A DNA stretch of 64,000 nt from Actinoplanes lutulentus (GTDB lineage Bacteria; Actinomycetota; Actinomycetes; Mycobacteriales; Micromonosporaceae), in NCBI RefSeq assembly GCF_003259845.1, contig NZ_QLMJ01000008.1, forward strand, positions 62,001-126,000, in the 5' to 3' direction. The translations under genes and the position numbers were made by a program. The notes under the pieces are model-generated. The model had not been told where the DNA came from, ran no database searches, and was given only the letters and a program-made list of their open reading frames with translations. This document shows positions 24,228 through 33,125 of this stretch, piece after piece; the stretch's first letter is position 1, and every line of letters begins with the position of its first letter.

Positions 24228-25790
24228 TTACTGGAAGTGCAGAGCGGTCGTGTCGAGCAGGGTGTGGGTCGGCGCGTACGCGAACCCGGCCACCGTCGAC
24301 TTGTGCAGGTAGTTGTAGGTCGAGTTGGCGATGTTCATCGAGACCGCGTCGTCGTTGACGATCTGCTGGACCTGTTTGGCGTACGCACAGCTCTGGTCCT
24401 GTGAGGTGGCCTTTGTCGCCTTGTCGAGCAGCGCGTCGACCTCGGGGTTGGAGTACTGGCCGTAGTTGGAGCCGGTGCCGATGAACTTCGAGTCGTAGAC
24501 CCGGTAGAGCATCGAGGCGGCGTCCGGGTAGAGCGGGAAGTCCCAGAGCAGGCCCAGGTCCGGCGCCGTCTTCGGGTCGGAGACCGCCTTGACGAACTCG
24601 GGGTAGGTGACCGCCTTCAGCTCCAGCGTCACGCCGATGTCGCGCAGGTTCGACTGCAGCAGCGTCCCGGCCTTGTTGTGCTCCGGGATGACCGACTGGT
24701 AGTACATCGTGAGTTTCAGGTTGGTGGCGCCGGCCTCGGCCAGCAGCTTCTTGGCCTCGTCGACGTTCTGCGCCGACGGTGCGATCGCCGGTCGGCAGGA
24801 CATCGTGCTGGGCAGCGGGCCGTCGGCGACGACGCCCTTGCCGGACAGGATGTTGTCGACGTGACCCTGGTAGTCGTAGGCGAGGCGTAGTGCCTTGCGG
24901 ACCCGTACGTCGGCGGTCGGGCCCTGACTGGTGTTGAAGAACGTGTAGAGCTGCAGCGGGCCCTTCACGTCGGTGGAGGTGAAGCCGGTCGCGTTGGTGA
25001 ACTGCGCCTGGTCGGTCGGGACCAGGCCGTACGCGACGTCGATGTTGCCCTGCTTGAGTTCGTCGCGCAGCGTCGCGCTCTCCGTGCTGTAGCGGTAGAC
25101 CATGCTGGCCGGCCGCTTGCCGGGACCGTCCCAGTACTGGTCGTAACGGGTGAAGCGGGCCTGCTGGTTGGGGCGGTAGTCGGCCAGGGTGTACGCGCCG
25201 CTGCCGGCGTCGTGGGTGGCGAGCCAGGTCTGCCCGTCGTCGGTGCCGGCGTTGGCGGTGACCAGCGCCGAGTTGACGATGTAGACGCGGCTCAGCGCGC
25301 CGAGGAAGCCCGCGTTCGCCCTGCTCAGCGTCACGGTGACATGGGAGCCGTCGGTTGCCGAAGAAGACTTGTAGTCGGCGATCACGGTCGCGATGCCGAG
25401 GTTGAGCTTGCGGACCCGATCGAGGGTGTAGACCACGTCGGCGGCGGTCACCGGCGTCCCGTCGTGGAACTTCGCGCCCTCGCGGAGGGTGAAGGTGATC
25501 GAGGTGGCGTCGTCGGCCACTTTCCACTCGGTGGCGAGCTTGGGGACGAGCTTGTCGTCGCTGTCGTAGGTGAGCAGCGTGTCGTAGACGGCGACGCTGG
25601 TCAGATCGGTCTGCACATCGGACGAGAGCAGCGGGTCAAGAGTCTGCGGGGTCGCTCCGGTGCCGATGATCAGGGTGTCGGCGCGGCTGGATCCCGTGGT
25701 CGTCGTAGTGGATGAGGAGGAACCGCAGGCGGCCAGGGCGAGCGCCAGCGTGGCCGTGGCGGCCCCCGCCACCAAGGTTCGCAGCTTCAT
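24228..25790 (-). CDS. Family 5 extracellular solute-binding lipoprotein
   Basis: 520 residues. The signal peptide ends in ALAACGSSSS, a lipobox, followed by a Ser/Thr-rich tether. Family 5 segments include TLDPLLSSDVQTD, LATEWKVADDATSITFTLREG, FHDGTPVTAADVVYTL and LRLAYDYQGHVDNILSGKG. It is the first gene of the ten-gene operon and should determine what the system imports. Family 5 proteins bind peptides, nickel, opines, cello-oligosaccharides and other plant compounds, so ligand prediction from sequence alone is not possible here. Confidence 0.92.
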   Translation of the reverse strand: MKLRTLVAGAATATLALALAACGSSSSTTTTTGSSRADTLIIGTGATPQTLDPLLSSDVQTDLTSVAVYDTLLTYDSDDKLVPKLATEWKVADDATSITFTLREGAKFHDGTPVTAADVVYTLDRVRKLNLGIATVIADYKSSSATDGSHVTVTLSRANAGFLGALSRVYIVNSALVTANAGTDDGQTWLATHDAGSGAYTLADYRPNQQARFTRYDQYWDGPGKRPASMVYRYSTESATLRDELKQGNIDVAYGLVPTDQAQFTNATGFTSTDVKGPLQLYTFFNTSQGPTADVRVRKALRLAYDYQGHVDNILSGKGVVADGPLPSTMSCRPAIAPSAQNVDEAKKLLAEAGATNLKLTMYYQSVIPEHNKAGTLLQSNLRDIGVTLELKAVTYPEFVKAVSDPKTAPDLGLLWDFPLYPDAASMLYRVYDSKFIGTGSNYGQYSNPEVDALLDKATKATSQDQSCAYAKQVQQIVNDDAVSMNIANSTYNYLHKSTVAGFAYAPTHTLLDTTALHFQ

Positions 25791-25814
25791 GATGTCTCCG
25801 GGGGTTAGTCGAGC

Positions 25815-25831
25815 ATCTTGGTATACAAGAT
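25815..25831. promoter_or_regulatory. Probable GntR operator between the binding-protein and GntR genes
   Basis: ATCTTG and CAAGAT flank GTATA, giving perfect 6-bp arms in a 17-bp AT-rich site inside GC-rich DNA. It lies 25 bases before the binding-protein start codon in the 196-base divergent gap. The inner TTGGTATACAA resembles FadR/FCD-type GntR operators. Repression by the GntR at 25987 is the natural inference. The rest of the gap shows no gene. Confidence 0.65.
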
Positions 25832-25986
25832 GCCAACTGAATGGAGTCAGTGTTGCGAACGCGAAGTAACAGGCTTGTCAACTGGACCGACATCTCCGGG
25901 CGTTCCCAGCCATGGCGGGTAGCGGCTATCTTTGGCGTGCTGTATTCCAAAGACATCGCTAAATCTTCGCCAGACAGGGGCATTTC

Positions 25987-26667
25987 ATGACCACGCAGTG
26001 GACGGCCATCGGCACCGTGGACCGGTCGCTGTCCACCCAGGTCTACGACTTCCTGCGCGAGCGCATCATCTCCGGCGACCTCAAGCCCGGTCAGCGCCTG
26101 ATCGAACGGGAGATCTGCGAGCAGCTCAACGTCTCCCGGATCCCGCTGCGCGAGGCCCTGCCCCAGCTGGAGGCCGACGGATTCATCCGTACGCTGCCCC
26201 GGCGCGGCGCGATGGTCACCCAGCTGACGCTGCGCGACATCGAGGAGCTCTTCGACGTGCGCGAGAGCCTCGAGGTGCTCGCCGCCAAACTGGCCGCCGG
26301 CAACCCGGACCCCGCCGGCCTCGCGGTCCTGGCGGAGAACATCCGCGAGGCCCGGGCTGCCCTGGACCGTGGCGCCGACCACGAGGCCGCCGCCGCCAAC
26401 GTCGCCTTCCACGACGGCGTCCTCGCGCTGTCGCGCAACGCGCTGCTGGCCGGCCTGATGCAGCCGCTCAACGGGCGCATGCAATGGCTGTTCCGGATGA
26501 CCGCCGACCGCGACATCCGCGTCCAGTGCGCCGAGCACGAGGGCCTGTTCGCCGCCATCCGCGACGGCAACACCGAACTCGCCGCGTCACTGGCCTTCGC
26601 CCACGTCGCCAGCGGCCGCACCCCGTCGCTCACCCTGCTCGCCGACGTCCTGCCCGCCGACCGCTGA
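25987..26667 (+). CDS. GntR-family regulator, FCD subfamily
   Basis: 226 residues. The winged helix covers about 15-80 (LSTQVYDFLRERIISGDLKPG, then ICEQLNVSRIPLREALPQLE and GFIRTLPRRGAMV). The FCD ligand domain follows with DIEELFDVRESLEVLAA, a metal-site His in FHDGVL, and EHEGLFAAIRDGN. FCD regulators usually sense an organic acid or amino-acid-like metabolite, often with a bound metal. It is divergent from the ten-gene catabolic operon and is its likely local repressor, releasing on binding the imported compound or a product. Confidence 0.9.
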   Translation: MTTQWTAIGTVDRSLSTQVYDFLRERIISGDLKPGQRLIEREICEQLNVSRIPLREALPQLEADGFIRTLPRRGAMVTQLTLRDIEELFDVRESLEVLAAKLAAGNPDPAGLAVLAENIREARAALDRGADHEAAAANVAFHDGVLALSRNALLAGLMQPLNGRMQWLFRMTADRDIRVQCAEHEGLFAAIRDGNTELAASLAFAHVASGRTPSLTLLADVLPADR

Positions 26668-27753
26668 TCAGCCGGTGACGACGGCCAGACCGGGGACGCC
26701 GTAACGCGCGTCGAGGATCTGCATGGCGGCACCCGCGGCGATGCTGTTCTCCGCGAGCGTGGACACCGAGACGTCGACGGTGAGCCAGTCCGCGCGGGGC
26801 ACCTCGGCGCTCACGGTCGCGGTGACCGCGTCGAGGTAGACACCGCTGTGCCGGATCAGGTCGGCGCCGGCCAGCACGACGTGCCCCAGGTCCAGGGTCT
26901 GCAGCAGGTTGACCACACCGACGCCCAGGACCCGGGCCGCCCGCTGGACGTCACCCGCGGCGAACGCCTGGTCGTGGACGGCTTCCAGGCACCCGCGCCG
27001 GCCGCACACGCAGGCGGGACCGTCGAGCTGGACGACCGTGTGGCCGAACTCGCCGGCGTTGGTGTGCGCGCCGCGATGCGCGGATCCGCCGAGCCACAGC
27101 CCGGCGCCGACCCCGGCCTCCACCATGATCAGGGCCGCGTCGCGGAACCCCGGGCCGCGCCGCCACGCCTCGGCGGTCACCCCGGCGGTGACGTCCTTGT
27201 CGACGTGCACCGGCAGGCCGAGCGCCTGCTGCGCCATCGACGCCAGGGGCACGTCGTGCCAGTGCCGCAGCCGGTGGGCGTCGCGGACGGTGCCGGCGGC
27301 GTGGTCGAGCGGGCCGATCATGCCGATGCCGACGCCGACGAGGCGGTCGCTGAGGTCCCTGGCGGCCCGCAGCTGCCGGACCTGCTCAACAAGGGCATCC
27401 AGGAGCTGGCCGGGCGTGAAGTCACCCGGTAGCACCGTCGCCGTGGATGCGAGAACGGCACCGGCGAGATCGGTCAGCGCCAGCCGCAGCATCCGCCGCG
27501 ACACGTGCGCCCCGATCGCGAAGCGGCTGTCCGGCACCAGCTCGTAGACCCCGGCGGCGCGGCCGGTCGCCGGTCGGCGCACGCCGGCGGGTGCCACGAC
27601 ACCCTCGCCGAGCAGCCGGGCCAGGACCTTGGAGACCGCCTGCGGGGTGAGCCCGGTGGCGTCGGCGACGTCGCCGCGTTCGAAGGTCGCGCTGGCCCGG
27701 GCCAGCGCGATCACCAGGGCCTCGTTATAGCCGCGCAGGAAGGTCTGGTGCAC
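26668..27753 (-). CDS. ROK-family transcription regulator
   Basis: 361 residues. An N-terminal MarR-like winged helix (about 22-70: RGDVADATGLTPQAVSKVLARL) precedes a ROK sugar-kinase-like domain (about 80-350). The zinc motif CVCGRRGCLEA and the GEFGHTVV segment are intact. The phosphate-loop stretch is GVGIGMIGPLD. ROK regulators respond to sugars or sugar phosphates. Its stop abuts the GntR stop without a spacer (convergent), and it diverges from an MFS transporter with an operator-like palindrome between them, so it probably controls that exporter. Confidence 0.9.
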   Translation of the reverse strand: MHQTFLRGYNEALVIALARASATFERGDVADATGLTPQAVSKVLARLLGEGVVAPAGVRRPATGRAAGVYELVPDSRFAIGAHVSRRMLRLALTDLAGAVLASTATVLPGDFTPGQLLDALVEQVRQLRAARDLSDRLVGVGIGMIGPLDHAAGTVRDAHRLRHWHDVPLASMAQQALGLPVHVDKDVTAGVTAEAWRRGPGFRDAALIMVEAGVGAGLWLGGSAHRGAHTNAGEFGHTVVQLDGPACVCGRRGCLEAVHDQAFAAGDVQRAARVLGVGVVNLLQTLDLGHVVLAGADLIRHSGVYLDAVTATVSAEVPRADWLTVDVSVSTLAENSIAAGAAMQILDARYGVPGLAVVTG

Positions 27754-27774
27754 CTGATCACCTTAGCTGGAGGG

Positions 27775-27795
27775 TTTCGCAAAAGCGTTGCTAAA
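27775..27795. promoter_or_regulatory. Probable ROK operator
   Basis: TTTCGCAA and TTGCTAAA are inverted repeats (7 of 8 matching) around a 5-base spacer. They lie 21 bases from the ROK start and 10 bases from the MFS start. The pattern TTNGC-GCNAA is like sites of ROK/NagC-type regulators. Its position over the MFS start region suggests direct repression. Confidence 0.6.
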
Positions 27796-27805
27796 GTCCG
27801 CGGCC

Positions 27806-29056
27806 ATGGAACACCTGACCACCCGGCACCGTTGGACAGCCCTGCTGGCCCTCGCCCTCGGCGGCGCCGCGATCGGCCTCACCGAGTTCGCCGCCATGGG
27901 ACTGCTCCCCGAGATCGCCCAAGACCTGCTCGGTGCCGGCTCCGCGACCGAGGTCGCGCACGCCGGTTGGACCATCACCGCGTACGCCCTGGGCGTCGTC
28001 GCCGGCGCCCCACTGATCGCCGCGCTCACCACCCGCTGGCACCGCAAACGCCTGGTCCTCGGCCTGCTCGTGCTCTTCGTCGCGGGAACGGCCGCCTCGG
28101 CGCTGGCGCCGACCTTCGGCCTGGTCCTGGTGGCACGTTTCGTCGCCGCACTGCCGCACGGCGCCTACTTCGGCGCCGCCGGCCTGCTCGCCGCCTCGCT
28201 GATGGGACCGGGCAGAGAAGCACGAGGGTACGCGGCCGTGCTCAGCGGTTTGACCATCGCCAACCTCGTCGGCGTCCCCGCGATGACCAGCCTCGGACAG
28301 GCCGCCGGGTGGCGCGCCTCCTACGCCGTCATCGCCGGCGTCTTCCTGCTCACCCTGCTGGCGGTGGCCGTCAGCGTCCCGGAGATCCCGGCGGTCGCTA
28401 CCGGGTCGGCCCGCGCGGAACTGCGTACCCTCGCTCGTCCTCAGGTCTGGCTGGTCGCCGCGACCGTGGCGATCGGGTTTTCCGGTTTCTTCGCGGTGAA
28501 CAGCTACATCGCGCCGGTGACGACCGAGGTCACCGGCCTGAGCAACGGCGCGGTGCCGTGGGTGCTGGTCGCTTTCGGACTCGGCATGACCGTCGGCAAC
28601 GCCCTCGGCGGCTGGTTCGCCGACCGCGACCTGCGCCGCGCCCTGCTGCTCGGCTTCACCGCCGTGATCGCAGCGATCCTGTTCTTCGCCCTGTTCGCGG
28701 ACACCACGCCGGGCCTGTTCGCTGGGGCGTTCCTGGTCGGCGCCACCAGCCTGTTCCTCGGCCCCGCCCTGCAAGCCCGGCTGATCACCGTCGCACCCGG
28801 CGCGCAACTGATGGGCGCCGCGATCAACCAGTCCGCGATGAACGTCGCCAACAGCATCGGCGCGGCGGTGGGCGGCCTGGTGATCGCTCGCGGTCTCGGT
28901 TATCTCGCTCCCGCGTGGACCGGTCTGGCGCTCAGCGTGGCCGGGTTGTTGATGGCCGCGCTGAGCTTCCGCCTGGACCGCGAACGCACCGCCCCCGGCG
29001 ACGCTCAGCGATCCGCTGCGGTTCCTACACCTTCGGGGCAGCAACGAGCCGGCTGA
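27806..29056 (+). CDS. MFS transporter (drug/sugar efflux, DHA1-like)
   Basis: 416 residues from ATG 27806; an upstream in-frame ATG 18 bases earlier lies in the operator region and was not chosen. Twelve membrane segments are expected. Family signs are LTEFAAMGLLPEIAQDL in helix 1, RWHRKRLVLG in the loop after helix 2, and LPHGAYFGAAG in helix 4. This is the AraJ/PbuE/CmlR-like group of proton-linked exporters of drugs, sugars or nucleosides. Control by the divergent ROK regulator hints at a sugar-like ligand. Confidence 0.88.
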   Translation: MEHLTTRHRWTALLALALGGAAIGLTEFAAMGLLPEIAQDLLGAGSATEVAHAGWTITAYALGVVAGAPLIAALTTRWHRKRLVLGLLVLFVAGTAASALAPTFGLVLVARFVAALPHGAYFGAAGLLAASLMGPGREARGYAAVLSGLTIANLVGVPAMTSLGQAAGWRASYAVIAGVFLLTLLAVAVSVPEIPAVATGSARAELRTLARPQVWLVAATVAIGFSGFFAVNSYIAPVTTEVTGLSNGAVPWVLVAFGLGMTVGNALGGWFADRDLRRALLLGFTAVIAAILFFALFADTTPGLFAGAFLVGATSLFLGPALQARLITVAPGAQLMGAAINQSAMNVANSIGAAVGGLVIARGLGYLAPAWTGLALSVAGLLMAALSFRLDRERTAPGDAQRSAAVPTPSGQQRAG

Positions 29057-29076
29057 ACGGACCCACAATAGAAGGC

Positions 29077-30813
29077 GTGCGCATAGGTGGACGCCTGCCG
29101 AGAGGCAGCAAAGCGGAGCGGCGTCTCCTCCGTGGGGCAACAGATGAGCTGGTGATCGATGCGCGCGGCTGGCGTCCGTCCGACCGGCTGGTCCGCTCGC
29201 CGGTGCTGGCCCGCAGGCTCGCCGGGCCCGCGCCGGTGCGGCTGCTCGGCGTTCGGGTCACCGGCAAGCTGGACCTGAGCGGGCGGACCATGACCGCCCC
29301 GCTGTCCTTCGAGGACTGCGTGTTCGACGAGACGGTGGACCTCACCGGGCTGACCGTGCCGTCGGCGCAGTTCGTCGGCTGCCGGATGCCGGAACTTCAC
29401 GCCGCCCGCCTCAAGACCGGTGAACTGCATGCGTCGAACGGTTTCGCGGCATCCGTGGTGCGTCTGCAGGGCGCGCAGATCGACGGCTCGGTGGTGTTCG
29501 ACGGCGCCGTCCTGTCCCATGAAGGCAAGTGGGCGCTGCTCGGATACAGCATGAGCGTCGGGCGGTCTCTCAGCTTCAACAACGGCTTCTCCGCCCACGG
29601 CCAGATCAACCTGATCGACGCGCGCATCGGCGGCAGCCTCAGCTTCACCGGATCAGCTCTGCATCAGCCCGGTGGCACAGCTCTGGACCTGCAGAGCGCC
29701 ACCATCGGGTTCGCCCTCTTCCTCGGCAGCAGCCTCGGTGATCCGGGTGGTTTCACCGCCGAGGGAATGATTCGGCTGGTCAGCGCTCGCATCGACGGGT
29801 TCGCATGCTTCTGGGGCGGCCGGATCAACAACCCGGGCGGATACGCCGTCGCCGCGCTGGGGCTCAAGGTGCGCACCGTGATCCACATGGACCGTGGATT
29901 CGTCGCGGTCGGCACCGTCGATCTCGATCGGGCTCAGATCGGCGGAACCGTTCACCTGGCCGGCGCGGTGCTCGACGGCGGGGACGCGGTGGCACTCCGC
30001 GCGCAACGGGCCGCGATCGGCGACTCACTGGAGATCACCAGCGGTGCCACCGTGCACGGAGAGGTGGTCCTGCACGGCGCTCGCGTGGACGCCCGGCTCG
30101 ACTTCACCGACGCCGACCTCGGCGGCTGCCCTGCTCTCGATCTGTCCCATCTACGGGCGCAGTCGCTGGTCCTGCGGCCACAGACCGCTTCCGCCGCCGT
30201 CGACCTGAGCCACGCCTGGACGGGGGTCCTCGACGACGACGTTGACCGATGGCCGGCTTCGTATGCGCTGCAGGACTTCACCTACGACCAGATCACCGAG
30301 CAGGGCAACGTGCCGGTGGACCGGCGTATCGCCTGGCTGCGCCAGGAACGATATGGCTATACGCCGCAACCGTACGAACACCTGGCCGCCGTGTATCGCC
30401 GCACCGGCCACGAGCAAGCCGCCCGCCGCATCGCGGTCGCCAAGCTGCGGCATCAGCGCAGAGTGCTGAGCCTCGCCGGCCGCCTTTGGAACATACTGTT
30501 GCAGGTCACCGTCGGGTACGGGTACCGCCCCTGGCTGGTCAGCCTGTGGCTGCTCGCCCTGGTCCTGCTCGGCGGCACCGCCCTGATGTCAGCGGACCGC
30601 TCGGACATCGTGGCGATGCGGCAGCCGGCGCCCCCGTTCAACCCTTACCTGTACGCGCTGGACGCGTTGATCCCGGTGCTCAACCTGGGACTGAAGTCAT
30701 CGTGGACGGTCGGTGGCCCGGTCGCCTACTGGTCGTGGGCACTGACCGTCGCGGGTTGGATCCTCACCACCGCCTTCGTAGCCGGCGTGGCGAAAGCCGC
30801 GAAGCGCGACTGA
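29077..30813 (+). CDS. Repeat-containing protein with C-terminal membrane domain
   Basis: 578 residues from GTG 29077. Residues about 55-370 consist of imperfect repeats of roughly 20-25 residues with patterns like A-R-I-x-G-S-L-x-F-x-G-S and AQIGGTVHLAGA. They suggest a right-handed beta-helix related to pentapeptide-repeat folds. Residues about 385-460 form a helical linker (YTPQPYEHLAAVYRRTGHEQAARRIAVAK). At the C-terminus there are two to three membrane segments and a FNPYLYALDALIPVLNLG stretch. Homologues in Streptomyces are often labelled membrane oxidoreductases, yet no redox motif is visible. A scaffold or membrane-associated sensing role is only a guess. Confidence 0.75.
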   Translation: MRIGGRLPRGSKAERRLLRGATDELVIDARGWRPSDRLVRSPVLARRLAGPAPVRLLGVRVTGKLDLSGRTMTAPLSFEDCVFDETVDLTGLTVPSAQFVGCRMPELHAARLKTGELHASNGFAASVVRLQGAQIDGSVVFDGAVLSHEGKWALLGYSMSVGRSLSFNNGFSAHGQINLIDARIGGSLSFTGSALHQPGGTALDLQSATIGFALFLGSSLGDPGGFTAEGMIRLVSARIDGFACFWGGRINNPGGYAVAALGLKVRTVIHMDRGFVAVGTVDLDRAQIGGTVHLAGAVLDGGDAVALRAQRAAIGDSLEITSGATVHGEVVLHGARVDARLDFTDADLGGCPALDLSHLRAQSLVLRPQTASAAVDLSHAWTGVLDDDVDRWPASYALQDFTYDQITEQGNVPVDRRIAWLRQERYGYTPQPYEHLAAVYRRTGHEQAARRIAVAKLRHQRRVLSLAGRLWNILLQVTVGYGYRPWLVSLWLLALVLLGGTALMSADRSDIVAMRQPAPPFNPYLYALDALIPVLNLGLKSSWTVGGPVAYWSWALTVAGWILTTAFVAGVAKAAKRD

Positions 30814-30834
30814 CCGATTCCGCACAGCCTGCGA

Positions 30835-31683
30835 TCAACGGTTGTCCGGGCGGAGCAGGAATCGGCGCTGGCGGACGCGGTCCAGCGCTGCCTCGCTCGA
30901 CAGCTCGGCCCGGTGCTCCGGGTTCTCGTGGTAGTGGCGCAGGGTCTGGTAGACGGCCACCGGGTCGGAACTGAGCCACGGCACCTGGATCGCCAGGACC
31001 GGGAACAGGCGCTGCTCCCAGCCGGCGATGGCGTGCGGCGCCGCCCGGACGATGCGGGTCGCCTCGGACGGCATGGCCGCCACCGCGATCAGCGGTGTGC
31101 GGGCGAACTCGCTGGAGCCCACCTCGCGCACGGTGTCCCAGGGCGCGAAGTACGTGAAGGCGATACTGCTGTGGTAGATCCCGGCGGGAACCAGGGTCAG
31201 CCGGCCCGGCGCGTGCCGCAGCAGCGCGAACGCCATCAGTACGGGGAAGGCCGCGAGCAGCAGCAGGACGATCGCGATGACCATGGAGTCGGGCAGCAGG
31301 GCCAGGGCGATCGCGATCAGAGCGAGGGTCATCAGGACGCTGTTGGACGCCGTCCAGTAGTACATCGCCGTGCGGTACCGGAAGCTCACACCGGGCGTAC
31401 CGTCATCGATTCTCGCGATCTGGGGGTTGATGTCGCGCGGATAGCGGCGGGAGGCGTAGAACCAGCCGGCGAAGTGGCCCATCACGATGGTGGCGCCCAC
31501 CAGGAACGCCGCGCGGGGAAGGTCGCCGCCGATGGCCGTGACGACTGCCGTTACCAGGCCGATCGCGGCGAGCAGGGCGCAGAGGACGAAGGAGAAGCCG
31601 GGCCATCGTGACGGCCCGTCCTCGCCCCACGGCGACCCACCGGCTGCCGCCGCGGTGTCAAGGTTGGGAATGTCGTCTGGCAT
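30835..31683 (-). CDS. Four-helix membrane protein of unknown function
   Basis: 282 residues. Hydrophobic segments at about 29-52, 57-72, 107-126 and 130-150 are followed by a soluble C-terminal part of about 130 residues with many aromatic residues (IYHSSIAFTYFAPWDTV). No known family motif is recognised. It begins 36 bases after the glycine-zipper ESX-type protein and reads the same way, so it is probably the last gene of that operon. A membrane partner or immunity role is possible but unsupported beyond context. Confidence 0.6.
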   Translation of the reverse strand: MPDDIPNLDTAAAAGGSPWGEDGPSRWPGFSFVLCALLAAIGLVTAVVTAIGGDLPRAAFLVGATIVMGHFAGWFYASRRYPRDINPQIARIDDGTPGVSFRYRTAMYYWTASNSVLMTLALIAIALALLPDSMVIAIVLLLLAAFPVLMAFALLRHAPGRLTLVPAGIYHSSIAFTYFAPWDTVREVGSSEFARTPLIAVAAMPSEATRIVRAAPHAIAGWEQRLFPVLAIQVPWLSSDPVAVYQTLRHYHENPEHRAELSSEAALDRVRQRRFLLRPDNR

Positions 31684-31719
31684 GCGGCCCCGCCCGGGTC
31701 TCGAAGGTGGTGAAAGGGA

Positions 31720-32847
31720 CTAGCCGAACACTTTCTGGAAACCGCCGCTGATCGCCGAGCCGACGTCCTTGGCGCCGTCGCCGATCGCCGAGCCGACATC
31801 CTTGACCCCGTCGGTGATGGCCGTACCGGTTTCTTTGAGGCCGTCCTCGAAAGCCTTCGTCACGTTGTCCGGTAGGGCATCGTATGCGGCGTCGACGAGG
31901 CCGCTGCCGATCACACCGCCGACAATGCCGCCGATCGCGCCACCGACCACGATGCCGACCGGACCGCCGGAGATGCCGATCGCCGCACCGATCTTGGCGC
32001 CGACCAGGGCTCCGCCCACATTGCCCGCTCCGGAGAGGACGGACTTGCCGACCGGTTTGCCGTGCGCGATGTCGTATCCGACGCCGGCCGCGGTGATGAC
32101 CGCGCCGGCCACCGGGATCTTGCTGAGGAACCGGCGTTCGAAGCCACGGGCCTGCAACTCGACCTTGCTGCTCTCCAGGTACTTGGCGTAGGCCGCCTCG
32201 TTGAGGGCCTTGGACGCGGGTGTGCCGCCGGGGGTCTTCAGGTAGTGGTCGACAAGCGCCTCCGAGGCTTTGCCGATGGCCTGGGACTCGGCGCGCAGAA
32301 TGTCACGGTGGATGGTCGCCAGGCTGCCGATCAGGCCGCCGGTGATCACCTCGCTGGTGAACAGGTGCCATTTCTGGGTGATGTCGTCGCCCATGTTCTT
32401 CAGCACCGCCCGGCCGAACTCGATGGCCGCGTTCCCCCGATCGGCCTCGGCCTGGGCGAGCTGATAGGACTCGACCTGCTGCGGGGTGGGCGCGGCGACC
32501 GGTTCGAGAATGGTGTCGCCGGCCAGCGGCAGGCCACCGTCCGCGGCTATCTGCCGGGCACGGGCCATGTGGGCCTGAGCTTGAGCCAGCTGTCCGGCGT
32601 AGTGTTCGAGGCCGTCGGCCGTGCTGCGCAGACCGCCGTGCAGGCGGTCGGCCTGGCCGGCGGTCCCGTCGATCCGCTGGCCGAAAGCGGCTCCGGCCGC
32701 GCCGCGCCAGCTCTGGGCGGCGTCGGCGTGCGAGGACCGCATCGCGGCCGCACCACCGTCCACTTCGAAGGCGAGCCGGTCACGCAGCCAGCGGGCCGTC
32801 GCGTACACCTGCTCCGGCCGGCCGTCGAGACGGGTGTCGATGGGCAT
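31720..32847 (-). CDS. WXG100/ESX-type substrate with C-terminal glycine-zipper region
   Basis: 375 residues. The N-terminal 110 residues are helical and contain AQSWRGAAGAAFGQRIDG, the W-x-G turn of ESX secretion substrates. A middle helical region follows. Then comes a Gly/Ala/Val-rich zipper (about 285-325, for example GGAIGGIVGGVIGSG) able to insert in membranes. The tail has two amphipathic repeats (GVKDVGSAIGDG and GAKDVGSAISGG). There is no signal peptide, as expected for type VII export. No catalytic motif is seen. A membrane-active effector or cell-surface protein is the inference. It is preceded by, and overlaps by one base, an EspC-like small protein gene. Confidence 0.7.
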   Translation of the reverse strand: MPIDTRLDGRPEQVYATARWLRDRLAFEVDGGAAAMRSSHADAAQSWRGAAGAAFGQRIDGTAGQADRLHGGLRSTADGLEHYAGQLAQAQAHMARARQIAADGGLPLAGDTILEPVAAPTPQQVESYQLAQAEADRGNAAIEFGRAVLKNMGDDITQKWHLFTSEVITGGLIGSLATIHRDILRAESQAIGKASEALVDHYLKTPGGTPASKALNEAAYAKYLESSKVELQARGFERRFLSKIPVAGAVITAAGVGYDIAHGKPVGKSVLSGAGNVGGALVGAKIGAAIGISGGPVGIVVGGAIGGIVGGVIGSGLVDAAYDALPDNVTKAFEDGLKETGTAITDGVKDVGSAIGDGAKDVGSAISGGFQKVFG

Positions 32848-33125
32848 CAGTACCCACCGGCGATGTGCCCGGCCGCGGAGGCGTCCTCGCTCACGTACGC
32901 CCGGCTCGCCGCCGCGACCCGGGAGCCGGTCTCGTGCAGGACGGTGACCAGCTGCGCCGAGTTCGCGCAGAGGGCGGCGAGGATCGCGGCGATGGCGGCG
33001 GTGTCCTGGCCCGCGTCCGGGGTGCCCGGCGCGCCGTCGCCGGCCGCGTCGATCGCGTCACCGCGGTGCCGCAGCCGCTCGGCGATGCCGTCGAGCACGG
33101 CCGGGTCGACATGCAGATCGTTCAT
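32847..33125 (-). CDS. Small EspC/DUF2580-like type VII secretion target
   Basis: 92 residues: two predicted helices with the family-like start LHVDPAVLDGIAERLRHRGDAI and end SRAYVSEDASAAGHIAGGY. No WXG turn is evident, which fits EspC-type partners better than classic EsxA/B. It should pair with the longer ESX-type protein encoded immediately downstream, in the way small partner proteins accompany LXG-type effectors. It is coupled on both sides by stop-start overlaps. Confidence 0.7.
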   Translation of the reverse strand: MNDLHVDPAVLDGIAERLRHRGDAIDAAGDGAPGTPDAGQDTAAIAAILAALCANSAQLVTVLHETGSRVAAASRAYVSEDASAAGHIAGGY

